A stretch of 64,000 nucleotides of DNA from Daphnia pulex (taxonomy: Eukaryota; Arthropoda; Branchiopoda; Diplostraca; Daphniidae): positions 7,348,501-7,412,500 of the forward strand of contig NC_060021.1 of NCBI RefSeq assembly GCF_021134715.1. The letters run 5' to 3'. Shown here one piece after another: positions 11,550 to 25,504 of this stretch (within the stretch, counting starts at the first letter, position 1; each line of letters opens with the position of its first letter). The position numbers were made by a program, and so were the translations under genes. Below the pieces are notes generated by a model that saw nothing but the letters and a program-made list of their open reading frames with translations, was not told the DNA's origin and did no database searches.

Positions 11550-13750
11550 TTAGATTATTACTAGACTATTCTTCGATTTTTTAGAGAAATACAGCTCCAA
11601 GAAGAATGTAAAATACGATACAATAATGCCCAGCAGAAGGAGAGCGAAAGCGCTCGCCAATACAGAAAGTGTTAGGGGGTGTTTCGTTTGAGTTTCCGAA
11701 CGATGAAATTTTCGCATTCCATGGCTACATTGATTTGTTTGATTGACATAGCGTTTGATCCATTGATCCACTAGTCCCAACTCGTTCATCTCTATGATCC
11801 TATACATTAGAAAAATGTAAAAATGGAATAATTAAGAATGCATTTTCAGAGGGGTTGGCAACTGATTTGAAAGTTGTAAGGCTACGGCGAAATAATACAG
11901 ATTCGCACTCGATGCAAACAAATTGCCAATCACTAGAAATCTCTAACAGGAAATTCACCCTAGGTTGATTAGATGAGTGTAGGTCGATCCCTTTGGCAGA
12001 GCTAAGCACGTTTTCAAAATTGGCATGAACTGTTGGGGCAAAAGAGTCAAATCGCATCGCCTACTTTTTCTGTAGTCCAACTCCATTAGCATATCCAGTT
12101 GTAATTTTCCCTGCACATATTTAGATTCGATGCTCAAAATTAATTAATGGTTAAAAAAAAATGATTTCGAACTTACCGTTATAAGGGCAAGCCGACCGAA
12201 AACTTTATCTAACAATTTTGCTTGGTTGTAATACTGACCGGTTAATCTATTCTCAGGATTTTTTCGCAAACTGTCTCCTAGGTTCTTCAACGGACCAAAA
12301 TTAGATTGCTGTAATAGAGAATGACAAATTTCATAAGGCAAATATTCGCAGTTTAAAAACAAAATTATGACCAGAGAACTCTAGCTGTTACCAATAAGGT
12401 TGTTTCAAAGATAGAGTTCTTGAGAGTGGCCACTTGAAGGATTTCGCTATTGGCCAATTCCTCAATAGAGTTCACAAGAAGATGCGATTTAGGGATCGTC
12501 AAGTATGCGATTATGCAGCTCGAAAAAGCGTAGACTAGGACGGCCGACATTAGACACCACGATGATGTTGCGATTCGAGTGGAAAAAGAACTACTCGGAA
12601 TCCATTTGGCTATGCACCATGTCACAATGGCAAAATTAAACTGTTATAAATTTGGAGGAAGGGGTGGTATACTTACACTGACTACAAAGAGCTCCAAACG
12701 CGAAGAGAAAATTTTGAGAAAACGGCAAGTGAAAGCGAAGAGTAGCGAGAATGTGAGATCTGTCCAAACTCCATTTCCAATAAGCATTCGTAGTAGTCCA
12801 AGTGGTTATAGCAATGCTAACTAGAGAAAAGATTATCATCAACCAAACCTAATGAATTCATAAATTCGGATTAGTTTATCGATACTTAATTCCGACAGAA
12901 AGGTTATTTATAAAATAATGATGATGAAATACCGTATAATTAAAAGGCCTGAAAACTGCAGTCCATTTATTTCTATCAAAGGTGGGAGCTGGGATTAGAC
13001 AGGCTGCTTGCTCGTCTAAATAACTAATACTAAAGTCTACCACTCGAATTCGGTCTGAAGACGGCACGACTGGTGCTGCAACGAGATCTACTTCCTTTAC
13101 GTGTAACCGTCAGGAAACACAGCATGATTCAATAAGTAAGTAAGTAAAAAAATAAAGGTAAGAAAAAATAATAATAAAAACGGATACATACTCGGATTAT
13201 GGCCATGTGAATCATACCATTCCATGTGTTATTAACTAAAGCTCCGACAGCACCATCCTTGGGTTCAACCACAGTAAATCTAAGCAAAAAAAAGTGTGAC
13301 GTCGTGTTATACGTTAATTACCGAATCTTTTCAAAAGTTTCACTTACGTAAAATTAAACCGAACTGATAGCCACAGAAGCATCTGATAGACGAAGCCATC
13401 CAGCTATAAATTCGTTTGTCAATTAATGGAATATTTTAGGATTCAAAATGAATAATTTTACCTTAAATATCTTTCCTTTGAGATCGTGCTCAATGTGCAT
13501 ATAAGGCCTTATCTAAAAAAATAACAGTGCACCGTTATCAAGTCATACGAAAGCCGCAATATAAAAACAAACTGTAATAAAATCTTACATCCAATGAAGC
13601 GATGGTTAAGTGCTGCCCGTTTAAAATACTAACTCCAGGTTTTCCTGTAAAAGGGGTGCTTGTACACTCAACAATGGGTGTTTTCAAAAGCGATAGCGGG
13701 CAGGTACTAATCAGAATAAAAGTGGCCGAAATGGATTTAAATAATTGCAT
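11550..13750 (-). CDS. Ionotropic receptor (iGluR-like), tandem copy A
   Basis: Ligand-gated channel of the ionotropic receptor/glutamate receptor family. Exons from high to low: 13589-13750, 13462-13512, 13348-13403, 13192-13279, 12933-13094, 12677-12848, 12392-12609, 12177-12308, 11959-12110, 11550-11799; 480 aa. It has a signal peptide (MQLFKSISATFILIS) and a short N terminus without an amino-terminal domain. The S1 half of the ligand-binding domain is followed by M1 (VWLMIIFSLVSIAITTW), a pore region, M3 ending IIAYLTIPK, the S2 half with ALPKGS and LGLVDQW, and M4 near residues 440-470 (ASAFALLLLGIIVSYF). The iGluR SYTANLAAF gate motif is replaced, as in divergent arthropod IRs. Ligand and tissue cannot be read from sequence; a chemosensory role is a family inference. 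Confidence 0.8.
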
Positions 13751-13989
13751 TTTAGTAGAATAGAAGAAAAGGGAAATAGAACTCAACGGGATATGCTTTA
13801 AATTAGAATTTTAGGATTTTAGGAGATTAATGAAAGGGGAATAAAAATGGATAAATAGACGGAGGTTTCGATTTAAAAAAATCAATAAGGATAATGGAAT
13901 AAATAAGCGGACATACAGTGACTACTTCTTAATAACTACAATTCACTAAGCGCAATAAACTAAGACTAGATATATCGTATTTGACGAAT

Positions 13990-16039
13990 TCAATGACGAG
14001 ACTTCATCCGCTGAACGATAGCGATCCAAATTTCGATGACAAATGCGAAAGAAGCAGCTGCAATTCCAACGGCAAGAACAACGAATGCTCCCGACAGATT
14101 GTCCAATGAGATTGGTTTCTTCTTCTGATTTGACATGCCCATTTTTATATTGGTTGGTTCGCAGTTATGAGTTACTGTTCTAGGAGAACGATTCTTCCAA
14201 TAATCAATCAGTCCCACATCGTACATTGCGTAGATGCTTTCGGGGATAGCGGAAAAGAAATAGAATGGAAAATTCAAACTTTGGTCATGACTACCTGATT
14301 AGCGCTTAAGCACGCATACCCTTCACTGATTAGTTTCGAATAAGGAGATTTTTTGGGCAGCGCAAAACAGAATCTAGTTGATTGGATTTTTTCTCGCATG
14401 ATGCTTAGACGACATCGATTCTCTTTTTTCCAACTCATGTTAATCAACGACTCCGCCTGAGATTTGCTCTGAAACCCAACAAACGAGATTTTAAAGCACT
14501 CTAATAGAAAATGCCATTACAATTACCAGGATGATCCCGAATTTTCCTAGCAAGGCTGTTTCCAAAAGTTTGTTTAGGTTATAGTAGTCACCGGGCAAAC
14601 TATTTTCGGGATGCTGACGAAGCTGATTTCCCAAAGACTGCAATGGCCCCGAAGTGCTTTGCTAAATATTAATTGAAAATGTTCTGTATAAGAAGATTCA
14701 TCGTTTCCAGGTGGAATATAATTTCGGTACCAGAAGAGTAGATTCAAAAATAGAATTTTTAATGGCAACCACATGAAGTCTGGTGGATGCGGCCAATTCT
14801 TCAGTCGTCTCAACGATGGGTTGCATCTTTGGAATGGTTAAATAAGAGATGAGGACACCTGTATATAAATAAACCAGAACGACAGTAGACAAACACCACA
14901 CCGAGCCAACGAGCGGACTTGAATTTGGCGATCGTGTAGAACTTTCTTTGGCTGCGATGATAAAACATTACGTGGGATTGGAGAATAAAATCAAAAATCC
15001 TTTGACATTATAAAAAGATAAAAATTAAATTTCTTACGTTGGAGGCAGACAATAGAAAACACAGCGAAAATATGATCCGATAAAGACATTTTCATGTATC
15101 CATTATCAAGCTTAGAATTTTTATCGGCGATATTCTTCTTCATAACCTGACGGATGGGGCCGAACCTAGAAGTGAGCCAAGTGGCGACGGCTACGCTTAG
15201 CATAGAAAATATGATCACTAACCAAACCTGTAAATATATTAGGATCAAAATCATCAGAGTTATGAGAGAAGAAATACATTTGTATGTATTGTAAAACAAT
15301 CATATATAACCCTACTTGATAATCATACGGCTTTGCGATGGCTGACAACGAATTATCTGGTACGGGAGCTGGGATGAGACAAATCATTGGTTCTTCGGAG
15401 AAGGTTGTTGTAAAGTCAAGAACTTTAGCACGGTCGAGAGAAGGGACTACGGGAGCCGCGATTATTTCTACTTGCTACTCCGAAACGACATCGAGAAACA
15501 TTTCACCCATTTTCAATCATTGTTACAAAAAAATTGATTTGTGAAAACTAACATTATTAATGGCCATGCCTATCATCCCGTTCCAGGTGTGATTCACCAA
15601 TGCTCCGAATGTTCCGTCGGGCGGCAAAACCAGCGAAAATCTACGCAACTTACAAATTAGTTTCTATTTTCTTTTCGACACGACTTGAAATATTAAATTT
15701 GAATCATGAATATGTGGTTCTTACGTGAAGTTGTAGCGAATTGAAAGCCAGACGATGATTTGATAAACGATACCATCCGCCCGATAAGTACTTTGGTTCT
15801 TTTCGATAGACATGTACGGCCTTACCTGTTCCAAATTAAAAACAAACCGAGCGTAGTCAAAAGACAATTTCAAAAAATAATACCAGTAAACTTACATCCA
15901 ACGAAGCGATCCGCAGGTGGAGGCCGTTCAAGTTGCTGCCACCATGGCTGCATTCAGCGTCATAAGGAACGAAAAGAAAAACGATGAGTATCCCGATCCA
16001 GGTGCGCTGCTGGTATAAACGAATTTTGAAAAATTCCAT
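13990..16039 (-). CDS. Ionotropic receptor (iGluR-like), tandem copy B
   Basis: Paralog of the gene at 11550-13750, same strand, 239 bp upstream of it. Exons from high to low: 15896-16039, 15725-15825, 15553-15640, 15316-15474, 15038-15227, 14731-14951, 14527-14661, 14320-14468, 13990-14236; 477 aa. Shared landmarks are the signal peptide, NGLHLRIASLD, NHTWNGMI, AAPVVPS, M1 (VWLVIIFSMLSVAVATW), M3 ending LISYLTIPK, ALPKKSPY, DVGLIDYW and a C-terminal M4 (VVLAVGIAAASFAFVIEIWI). It has one intron fewer than copy A because exons 2 and 3 of A are fused here; other intron positions match. The channel core is intact with no stops, so it is likely functional. The ligand is unknown. Confidence 0.8.
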
Positions 16040-16914
16040 AGCCGTCTGTCAAGTCACCTCCTATATGACTGACTAGTCTAGAAATACTACAGTAAAGAGC
16101 AACTTAGATGCTGTAGTGATGTTTAAATTTTGTGGTAGTCATGCAGTCATCCAGGGTCATCAGGTACTACAACAAACAAACAATGAATTGTATAATGTAG
16201 ATCCCAGCTATCCACTACTCAGAAAGGGATTCGGTTAAAATCAATAGCATGCTACATCAAAAATATAATTGGAGATTGGTCGTACAATCAAAAAGTAGTG
16301 ATTGAGATACGCCCATTTGCATGAACTTAATTACACGGAGTACGCAGGAATGATTTCTTTTTTTTTTTTTGAACACGAGAAGGGGTGGGCAACAGCATCA
16401 TTATTGGTAGAAACACGCAATGCTACAGTTTTTTTTTTTACAAAATCAACGTGTTATTAACCGAACTTACCTCCCAGGATTTAGGTGTATGAGACGACGA
16501 TGGCCCTGTGATAAATGAGTAAAATCTTCGCGAGCGATACGGACCTTTCGGTATTAAAAGCTGAACAATAAATCGATTCAGAAGGTTGCAAGCGCTAAGG
16601 AAGATGCTTCAAATATGGACGTTGCTACTTTTGAATATGTATAGCAAATACTTAAGTTCGGCTTTCGACTTGGAACAAAATTATTCAGTGATGACAGAAC
16701 TTATTCCTGTACATTTTCGATCACATCGGTCTTAAGGTCACTTTCCTACATGAAATTGACTTTAAAATTCTGTTGTCCGTCAAACAATGGCGACATTAGA
16801 AATATGATTAATGCTACGCTCGAATTGGTTTGATCACAACACACTTGTTTTTATACCGCATGTATTTCATCCCCGCCATGCTCACAAACATGGGAGCGAG
16901 CGGTCAGTTATACC
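16040..16914. other. Intergenic upstream of the ionotropic-receptor pair
   Basis: AT-rich with two poly-T runs (about 16360 and 16430). It should hold the promoter of receptor copy B and the 3' end of METAP1. No gene, RNA or repeat was recognised. Confidence 0.5.
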
Positions 16915-18456
16915 TTATCGAATAGTCATGAAATAAGGCAAGCCATCCTTTTCCAAACGTCGAGTTAACACTTCGACACCTGTTTCGGTCACGAGCATTG
17001 TATGTTCGAATTGCGCAGATAGTTTACCGTCTTGGGTAACCGCCGTCCAATTGTCCGGCCATTGCTCATCTTTCCATACACCTAAGTAACATTAAAATTG
17101 AGTAGTATTAGTTTCTTGTGATAAATGCAAAAGTTTTGATTCTGAAACGGTAGGCAAGTACATTAGACCATTTACCTTCAGATATCATTGGCTCAATTGT
17201 GAAACAGTGACCAGGCTTCATGATTCCAACGGCTTTATTCTCTGTGAAAACGTACGTAAGTTACTGATCAAGTTTAACAGATGAGTAGTGTAGGGAGCAA
17301 TGAAAGTCACGTACTTGCATAGTGAGGAATATTAGGTGCTGTGTGGAAAAGCTGGTGAATACCATGTCCGCAATAACTCCTAACAACTGAAAATCCATGG
17401 CTTTGGGCGTGTTTTTGAATAACAGCCCCAACATCGCGATACTTAACACCTGGCTTCACTATAGAGAATGAGGGAAAAAAATGACGCATGAAGAGTTTAT
17501 CGGTAAACAAATAACTGAAAGCGCGAAGCTTACAAACCTATTTCGATCGCTTTTTCTAGACATTCCCATGTGACTTGCACTAGCCTCTTGGCAGACTCGC
17601 TAACCTGACCAACGAATAAGGTTTCATTCAGGTCACCATGAAATCCTCGGTGGTAAGCCGTTACATCAACTAATGAATAAAATCTTTTTAATAAACAAGG
17701 ATAACACAAACATTTTTAACAAATGAATTATTATTACTGTTGCATATATCCCCATTTTGCATGGGTCTCTTATCAGGGATACCATGGCAGATAACCTCAT
17801 TGATAGAAGTGCAACAGGATTTTGGGAATTCATAATAATTTAATGGTGATGGATAGCACTCCCGCTCAATGCAGGCTTCATGGACAATCCTATCAATCTC
17901 ATCTGTTGTGACCCCTACGGCCACAGCATTTGCTGCTTCTTCCAAGATTTCTCTACCAAGCTGTAAATAATATTAGTCAATTGCAAATTTCATAATGGGC
18001 AACAATTGATTACCTTGCTGACAACTCTCATTCCTTCTTTCTCTTCATCACTTAAAGCCTTAATATAGGAACTTCCTCTAGCAGACTGTTCTCCAAGTGG
18101 ATGTCCTTCAGGATGATCAGCATAATCTGGTCTAGCAATGTGTGTAGGGATGGTGCGTTTGGGGGTCTGAGGATATGGACGTAAAGTACCTAAAAAAAAA
18201 ACTATAGATAGAGATAATATCCCAACACAAAATAATTTCACATACCGGTAAACGGGAAACCAGGCCAAGGATTGTACGCGACGGGCTCTGTCACTGTTTC
18301 TTTCTTGTGGACACTCTTATGCACATTCCAGTTTTTTTTGAAACATTCTTGTGTACAAAAGAACGATCCTTTAATGCCCAGTTTAATGCAAGTCGGGCAT
18401 TGTAACCGGGCTTCTTGGTCACAACCTGGGGTTTCACAAAGAGCTCCTGCAGACAT
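16915..18456 (-). CDS. Metap1: Methionine aminopeptidase 1
   Basis: Ribosome-associated cytosolic enzyme that removes the initiator methionine from nascent proteins. Exons from high to low: 18246-18456, 18014-18189, 17738-17960, 17538-17669, 17315-17458, 17176-17241, 16915-17081; 372 aa, close to the human 386. The N terminus ([12 protein letters not shown]...CPTC...CTQEC...H) is the type 1 zinc-finger region. The M24 catalytic core shows metal ligands in [27 protein letters not shown] and QFEHTM. The first in-frame ATG of the zinc-finger exon preceding MSAGAL (MKI) is nine bases upstream; MSAGAL fits the family better. It is divergently transcribed from prefoldin 1. Confidence 0.95.
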
Positions 18457-18838
18457 TATTTTCAAACACTTCGCACTTCAATCTTCAAGGCGATTGTTCG
18501 TCAATTCGTGTTCGATTCAGGATAGTCGTCTGCAAAGTTATCAGCACTAAACAACCAAACTATGACGTCATTTCACTTCCCCTTGGTGGCTTACAAAATT
18601 TTCGATCGTTTATAATGATTATCAAAATAAACATTAATCAGTTCAAAAATTAAAACAATTAAAACTTAATTTAAATAAAATTTTAGACATTAATACTTTC
18701 ATAGCGATTTTTATAAAATGTGTGGACTCTGTTTAGTTTAGTCATGCTCTCCTCCCAAATTCCAAAATTGTCTTCTGCTGGTGTCACTTTTATAGTCCTG
18801 CCGGTTGTAATTCATTGACCCGTAATAATATTTAAAAA
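18457..18838. promoter_or_regulatory. Shared divergent promoter region, METAP1 / PFDN1
   Basis: 382 bp separate the two start codons. No TATA box is clear on either strand. The spacing suggests a bidirectional promoter for two co- and post-translational protein-maturation genes; this is inference from layout only. Confidence 0.45.
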
Positions 18839-19369
18839 ATGGCAAAACAAGGACAGATGGATCTTGAACTCAAAAAGGTTATTATTTTTAGTATTTTTGT
18901 CTTATTTTGACATCACATATTCATTCCATTATGACTGTTTTCAGGCATTTGCTGAACTACAGCAAAAAATGGTCGAGACGTCTCAAAAGCTCAAATTAGC
19001 TGATCTACAGATCGAGACGCTCAAAAGAAGTATGACACATGCACAACTAACTGACAAAGAAATAAGTCAACTTCCAACTGATACCAAAACGTATGAAAGT
19101 GTGGGTCGTATGTTTGTATTAAAAGAAGTAACTGTAGCACGAACGAACCTTGAGAACAAAATCAAAGGCTGTGAGGAGAAAGTGAAAACACTTGAGGTTA
19201 GATTTACATTAAATTTAATTGTGCATTTTTGTTTACATTTTTTTCTAATTTCTGTTCAATTAAAAAGGGAACTAAAGCATACTTGGAGCGCAGCTTGAAA
19301 GAAAGTGAGAACAACATTAGAGAAATGATCCAACAAAGAAAAGATGCTAACACTGGGGATCAACATTGA
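18839..19369 (+). CDS. Pfdn1: Prefoldin subunit 1
   Basis: Beta-type subunit of the hexameric prefoldin co-chaperone, which passes unfolded actin and tubulin to CCT. Exons: 18839-18877, 18945-19196, 19268-19369; 130 aa (human 122). Two long amphipathic helices flank a short hairpin, with family residues in AFAELQQKMVETSQKLK, YESVGRMFVL and a C-terminal coiled coil ending at TGDQH. The first exon encodes only MAKQGQMDLELKK. An AATAAA about 80 bp after the stop (near 19450) probably ends the transcript. Confidence 0.93.
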
Positions 19370-19651
19370 AGATTAAATGTTTTTTTGCCTACTTGGATAC
19401 TTGTCTATGCTTTTTTTGTTCGTTTCCATCGATTTTTATGGGGAAACCAAAATAAACTGCTTAAAATACTACGTGGTTAGATTTTTACATAATAGATGGC
19501 CAAGGCAAAAGTCGTCTGCTGACCTTGGAGAAAAACTTCAATAACACAGAAAGAGCTGAAGTGAGAGTAAAAACAGTGATCAACAACAAGTTGGGTTTAA
19601 GAGACCTTTCGTTTTCAATTTTTGGCCTTGAATAAATCTTATTTTCTAAGG

Positions 19652-22600
19652 ATGCTGACTGGCATCAAAAGGTAGGAATGAAATGAAATTAATTTTAAAA
19701 GATGTTATAAAGCAAACATGACGTCGATGTTCGATGACTCCATCGACTTCATTGTAAAAAAAATTGTTTTATTTTCTTGTTGTGTGTGTGCACAATTTGA
19801 ACAGTTTGAACATGATAGGAATTTTATTTACACCTGTGATCTATTAGTCTTCACAACTTTGTAGTAAATTTAATAGTTTTGGTCTAAATTGCTGTTTATA
19901 GTTTAGACATATCAGACTTCATTGGATCTTCTTAGTTAATTTCAGGGGTGAACTAGTGAAAGAAGAGCTGTTTCAGAATGGAAAAAATGCTCCTCAAAAG
20001 GTATTGAAATACTGGGATTAATGGCTTATTCCTAATGAACCAATTAAAATCTGCCTGGAATACTCACATTATTTGTTTGTTGGGTATTTTGTTGCACCAT
20101 TTTATCTCTCTCTCCTGCTCTTTTATTTTTTGTAATTCAACAAACCACTTTTAGGTTTGTTTGATATTCAAAATATTTAAATATGTTTCCATTATTTAAA
20201 ACTAAAGACAGGCATACCTGGCCAGTCATACAGGCCACGGATCAACAAATGGAAATCCCATTTCAGCTGCATCAGAAAAGATTCATTTTGGAGGTGTTCT
20301 TGGACCCTATCAAGAACCTCTAAGTACAGGTTCCAGTGATTTGGATGTTGATACCTGCTTGAAAATAAACAATTATGAGGACACAGTGCGTCAGCTCGAT
20401 ATGTACTATGGACTCGGTAACAAAATGATTTCCAAATAATATTAGAATATAATTTTCAACCATGTTCAAATTAGTTAAGCGGCAGCTATTACACTATCAA
20501 AGCCCTACCACCGGGCTATTTCCTGCCCAGACTGTTGACAAAGAAGTTGGTAGTGTGCGAGATTCTATTTATTGCGCGTCAGCCATTTGGAGTTTATACC
20601 AAGCTTACCGGTACCAAGCTGCAAATGACCTTACTTGACATTGGAAAACAAAATAATATTCCTTTTTATACAGGCGGATAGATGATGATCGCGGTAAATC
20701 ATACGAACTTGGACAGTCAGCTGTTAAATGTTTCCGTGGGATCTTGCGTTGTTGGTTGCAAGTCGCGGACAAAGTAGAGGCTTTTAAAAAGAATCAAGTG
20801 GCACAGAATGCATTGTACACTCGGTATCACCTGCAGACTGGCCAAGTTCTTACAAAAGATCAGGACCCGTGCATGGACAACCATTTGCAGGTATGTTTCT
20901 ATATTTATTTCACACTATTTCGGTATTTCGTAGATGAATGAATTACTTTACTTGCTTACAGTTGGACGTCGTTTCTCTGTATCTTCTCTTCCTCGTGCAA
21001 ATAATCCAGTCAGGCCTTCAGGTTATTTACACCATGGATGAAGTTATTTTTATTCAGAACCTCGTTTACTACGTCGAACGGGCATATCGCACACCTGATT
21101 TTGGATTGTGGCAAAGAGGTTCAAAGTACAATGACGGCACTCCTGAAATACATGCCAGGTTTTTATCTAGAATAAATAACGGGTTAACATTTTTGCTTAT
21201 TCTTCCTTTACCACGCTTTCAGTTCAATTGGAATGGCCAAGGCTGCGCTAGAAGCAATTAATGGTTGCAATCTCTTTGGTGAAAAGGGCTCGTCTGTTTC
21301 CGTAATTTACGTCGACATTGACGCTCATAACCGCAATCGTTCTATTTTTGAAACACTTCTTCCGAGAGAATCAAGTTCCAAAGTAAGCTATTTTAAAAGA
21401 CTTATTTCAATTCAGCGTGTAAACTTCCGTGTAATTTACAGAACACAGATGCGTCTCTACTGCCAACTATCTCTTGGCCATGTTTCGCAACCCATGATGA
21501 TGTCCTTTATAACCGGACTAAGTCAAAGATAATTCGCCGGCTTAAAGGCAGCTTCGGGTTCAAACGCTTTCTTCGGGACGGCTACGGAACAGCTTTGGAA
21601 GATATAAACCGTCGTTATTACAATGAAGGCGAAACACGAGTTAGTCACCGTTCTCTTTCTACCACAATCGAAATGTTTCATCTAATCCTGTTCTAAATAT
21701 TGTAGGATTTTGAAAACATAGAATCTGAATGGCCAATCTTCTATCTTTACATGATGATTGACGGGTTTTTCAAAGTAATTATTCCATCATTATTAATATT
21801 TGTAATGTAGAAATCTTTCTTAATTTAAAAATTCTATTTCTACTGATCAGGGCTTACCAGAACAAGTTGAAGAATACAAAAGACTACTTAAGGCACGAGT
21901 AAGGCATGATCATAGAGGTGATCCTGTCATCCCAAAATACTTTTACGTCCCTCAAGAATCAGTGGATTACGAGAAAATGGAGCCAGGAAGTCAGATGCGC
22001 CACCCTTCCGATGAAGGGGGTTCACATAACTTGTTTCTGTGGGGCCAATCGCTTTACATTACTGCTTCCTTACTGGCCGAAGGACTTGTCCATGTCAATG
22101 AACTTGACCTCATCCGTCGATATCTTCCATCGTATAATCGTCCTAGGAAAATGGGTGGCAGATATTCGGCCTTTCAGGTGATTATCTATCTTGTATCTGC
22201 ATTGCTGTTGTTTAGGTTGTCATCTGAATGCATTGAAGTTGTTTCATGCAGCAACTATGAGGTGAATCTCTTCGATTTAAAAAAGAAATATTGGATTAAC
22301 GAGCTACTACTAAAAAGTGCGCGCATCGTTCGAATTTTATACTAGCTTAAGTCGGACCTTTTTTTTCTAATGGATTTTTGCCACTGTTTTATTGAACAGA
22401 GGTTGAGATCGATGGATAGATTGATTTTTTATTAATATTTATTTTCGTTTACACTGAAACAACGTGGACCGGACATTTTAATGAATCCAGAGTAAACACG
22501 TAAGTGCAAGATTTGTGAATGTTTGCCTGCTGAGATCTGTGATCGAGAACACGCTTTTAAATTTTGGACATGGCATGCTTATTACTTAAGCAATTTTCAG

Positions 22601-25309
22601 TTCTAATTTTCTTTCTGTTACTTTTATCCATTGGGGAACAAAAATAAAACCTAACGGTTATTGCTTTCACTTCGGTATACTCGGGAAATCACCGTATAAT
22701 TATGATTTTCCACAAACTAACTACAAAATGTCCCTATGAAATGCCTAATTCGCAAGTTTTCTCTAAACAGGGTACTGCCAGCGATTTGGTGGTGCAGATC
22801 GTCTTGATAGCCGAATCTATGCGGCTTCAAGGTATGGCAGCCTTACATTTAAAGAATTAATTGACTGTAAAATTTTTGTCGTATTTCTAATATTCAATGC
22901 AGCAATGATGGGCACTTATGGTATTCAAACACAGACACCACACGAAGTTGAGCCAGTACAAATTTGGCCTCCTAAGGAGCTGGTCAAAGTCTACGAGCAT
23001 CTTGGCTTGTCAAAACGATTAGGACTACAGGTATTAATTCTACTCAAAAGAAATGTAAAATTGGCTTTCTAATGTCAAAAACTTGTCGGAAACGCAGGGT
23101 CGCCCAACTCGTCCGATTGGAGCCCTAGGAACTAGCAAAATTTATCGAATCTCTGGACAAACGGTTCTTTGCTACCCACTTATCTTCGAAGTCTCAGATT
23201 TCTACTTGTCACATGATATGTCTCTACTGATCGATGATATCAAAACGGAATTGCACTTTGTTGGGCGTTACTGGCGACTTTCAGGACGCCCAACGGTGTG
23301 CATTCTGATTAGAGAAGAACACATGCGAGATCCGCAGTTTAAGGAGATGTTAGAATTATTAGCAATGTTAAAAAAAGGTCACTGTGATGGTCTCAAAGTC
23401 CGCACTGGAAGACTTCAAAATTTGATTTCATCATCCTGTATAGGTAAATTTTGAAGTGATAGCATTTCTTTTATAAAATGTTTAACTCTTCAATATTTGT
23501 TTCAGAACATTTGGATTTCATGAACCAAGTCGACTTGAAAGAGTTAAACATACAGCCGTTTGGTCAGGTTCATCATGACTACATTGGTTACCAAAGTCTC
23601 ACTGATGTGCCAAAAGCACTTCAGTATTCAGAGGCAGAATTCGACTTCACGCAGTTCAACAAGCTAAATTCTACTGCAGAACTTATCGACTCATTACGCT
23701 GCGTTGAAGGGCTACACACACAAGCTTACATCTTAGGAGTAATTCAGCGGAGGGAGCACCCAGAATTTGTTATTGACAATTTAACTGGTAATAACTAAAA
23801 ATGAAATATCAATATTACAATAGTTAATTGTATCTACTTCAAACGGCAAGTTCGCGAGCGCCTGATTCACGTCAAGCGACTTGCAGGCTCACTTCGTCAC
23901 TGGTCGGCTGTGCGCTTGTCCTCGGCGCTACTTTTCCAACTTGTCGATTCCATTTCACCATTCATCACCACGGGTATTTAAGTGATCTCTTTAACAATTT
24001 TTAAAACTAATTCTCCTGTTCAGTATTGGTCAATGGAAAGCAGCTCACTGTCGGAGTTGTTGGCGGTGTCGAAGTCGTACTAGATAAACCCATGACTCCT
24101 AGCGAAATCCATGTACGCATGAATTGCATTTCCCGTTTTCATCTCAAGCAAACTACATCACAAAGTATTTGATTGGTTTTTTAGGAAGCTATCTACCGCC
24201 ATTGCCCTGTGGATGACCCTGTCCAAGCTGTTTTACAACAAGAAGTTTTACTTTACTGTGGACGACTGATTGCTACCCACCCTAATTATTTTTCTGGAAT
24301 ACTTAAAATTCGAGTCGGGTGAGCATCAACACAATTTTTTACTTTTAAAAATAAAAGAACTTACTAACTTGTTGGATAGTTGGATATTACATGCTATTCG
24401 GTTATACTTGGCTGTACCAACGGATACGGACGAGGACTGCAATCATGAACCATTGGAGAGTCGTAGTCCCAGTGAGATTCGTCGGTTACTCCTTCGGGTC
24501 CTACATCTTAAGAACTGGACAGCAGATGATAACCAATTCGGTTTGCAGTACGTATTCTAACGGTTTCTTCAATCAATTATTAGAATTTGTATCAAATATT
24601 ACTGCTTTTTGAAGACTTACGCCATACAAGCGCCGCCAAATTGAAGGATGCCTTGCTCGAGTCCCAGAAGGATTCTATCAAAAAGTATGGAATGTCTTGA
24701 AGAAAACGCCTGGTGGAATTGTCGTTCAGGGCCATATGTTAGCCCAAGAACCCACTTTATCCCACATGACCATGTCTGAGCTTAATTTCTCCTTGCTAGT
24801 TGAAGATATGCTGTTTAAAGTAATGACTTAAAACTAAACTTCTTTCATTCGCCAAAGCTTATTGATAACAACATTTGTTTGTTTTTAGATCGTTCGTCCT
24901 GAATATCGTCAGTTAGTCGTCGAATTACTTTGTATCGTCAATACTATCCTTTTGCGAAATCCTGAATTACGGTTTAAAATGAAACTTGATTTGGACTTTG
25001 TCATTTCTGAAGCTTTAGCTATGTTTCTGAAGGTAACAGTAGATCGGATCACGAAATAATCAAATTTAATGTACTTAATGGACTAATTTGTTTTCACAGG
25101 ACTTTGGAACAGAAATAGATACGAAAATTTCAAGTAACGATGGTACTCATAAAAAAAGTAGTATTGATCCTGGACTTACCCAATTTTACAACGCGACTGC
25201 AGCTACGACAAACGGTTACCTGGCTCGTGCTGTAGTGAACACTGTACTTCGTGGAGATCTTGGAACTGAGTGCATTGATGACTCGGAGGAATCTTGCCGA
25301 GTATCATAA
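19652..25309 (+). CDS. Phkb: Phosphorylase b kinase regulatory subunit beta
   Basis: Regulatory subunit of the (alpha-beta-gamma-delta)4 phosphorylase kinase that activates glycogen breakdown. Twenty-one exons were joined: 19652-19671, 19946-20000, 20212-20416, 20475-20610, 20674-20890, 20962-21158, 21223-21382, 21442-21639, 21706-21774, 21851-22177, 22771-22831, 22903-23030, 23098-23443, 23506-23787, 23851-23973, 24024-24112, 24185-24318, 24380-24547, 24615-24819, 24889-25032, 25100-25309; 1157 aa (human beta 1093). Beta-specific landmarks include [46 protein letters not shown] and IQTQTP. The glucoamylase-like N-terminal domain comes first and the calmodulin-binding part later. The C terminus CRVS is a CAAX-like farnesylation signal as in vertebrates. 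The tiny first coding exon (MLTGIK) fits the reading phase but is the least certain part. Confidence 0.93.
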
Positions 25310-25504
25310 GAATACTTCAATTATAGTAGAATGGCCCTAGCTCCAATTACCTGTTGCACATTTTTTGTTATCTATTTATGTGCTTAAGTGACATTTCCCC
25401 TCAAAACCCTGTAGCAAATGCATAAGTATGCATGTGTGCTGTGAAAATATTTTTCTTTTGTTGTCACTAGGAAATGATACAAAGAATCATGTATTAATTT
25501 TTTG

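Noticed and set aside
22178-22770. Extra exon in the longest phosphorylase kinase beta intron
   Set aside because: Exons 21851-22177 and 22771-22831 join in frame and match the human protein without a gap; no good splice-flanked frame was found between them.
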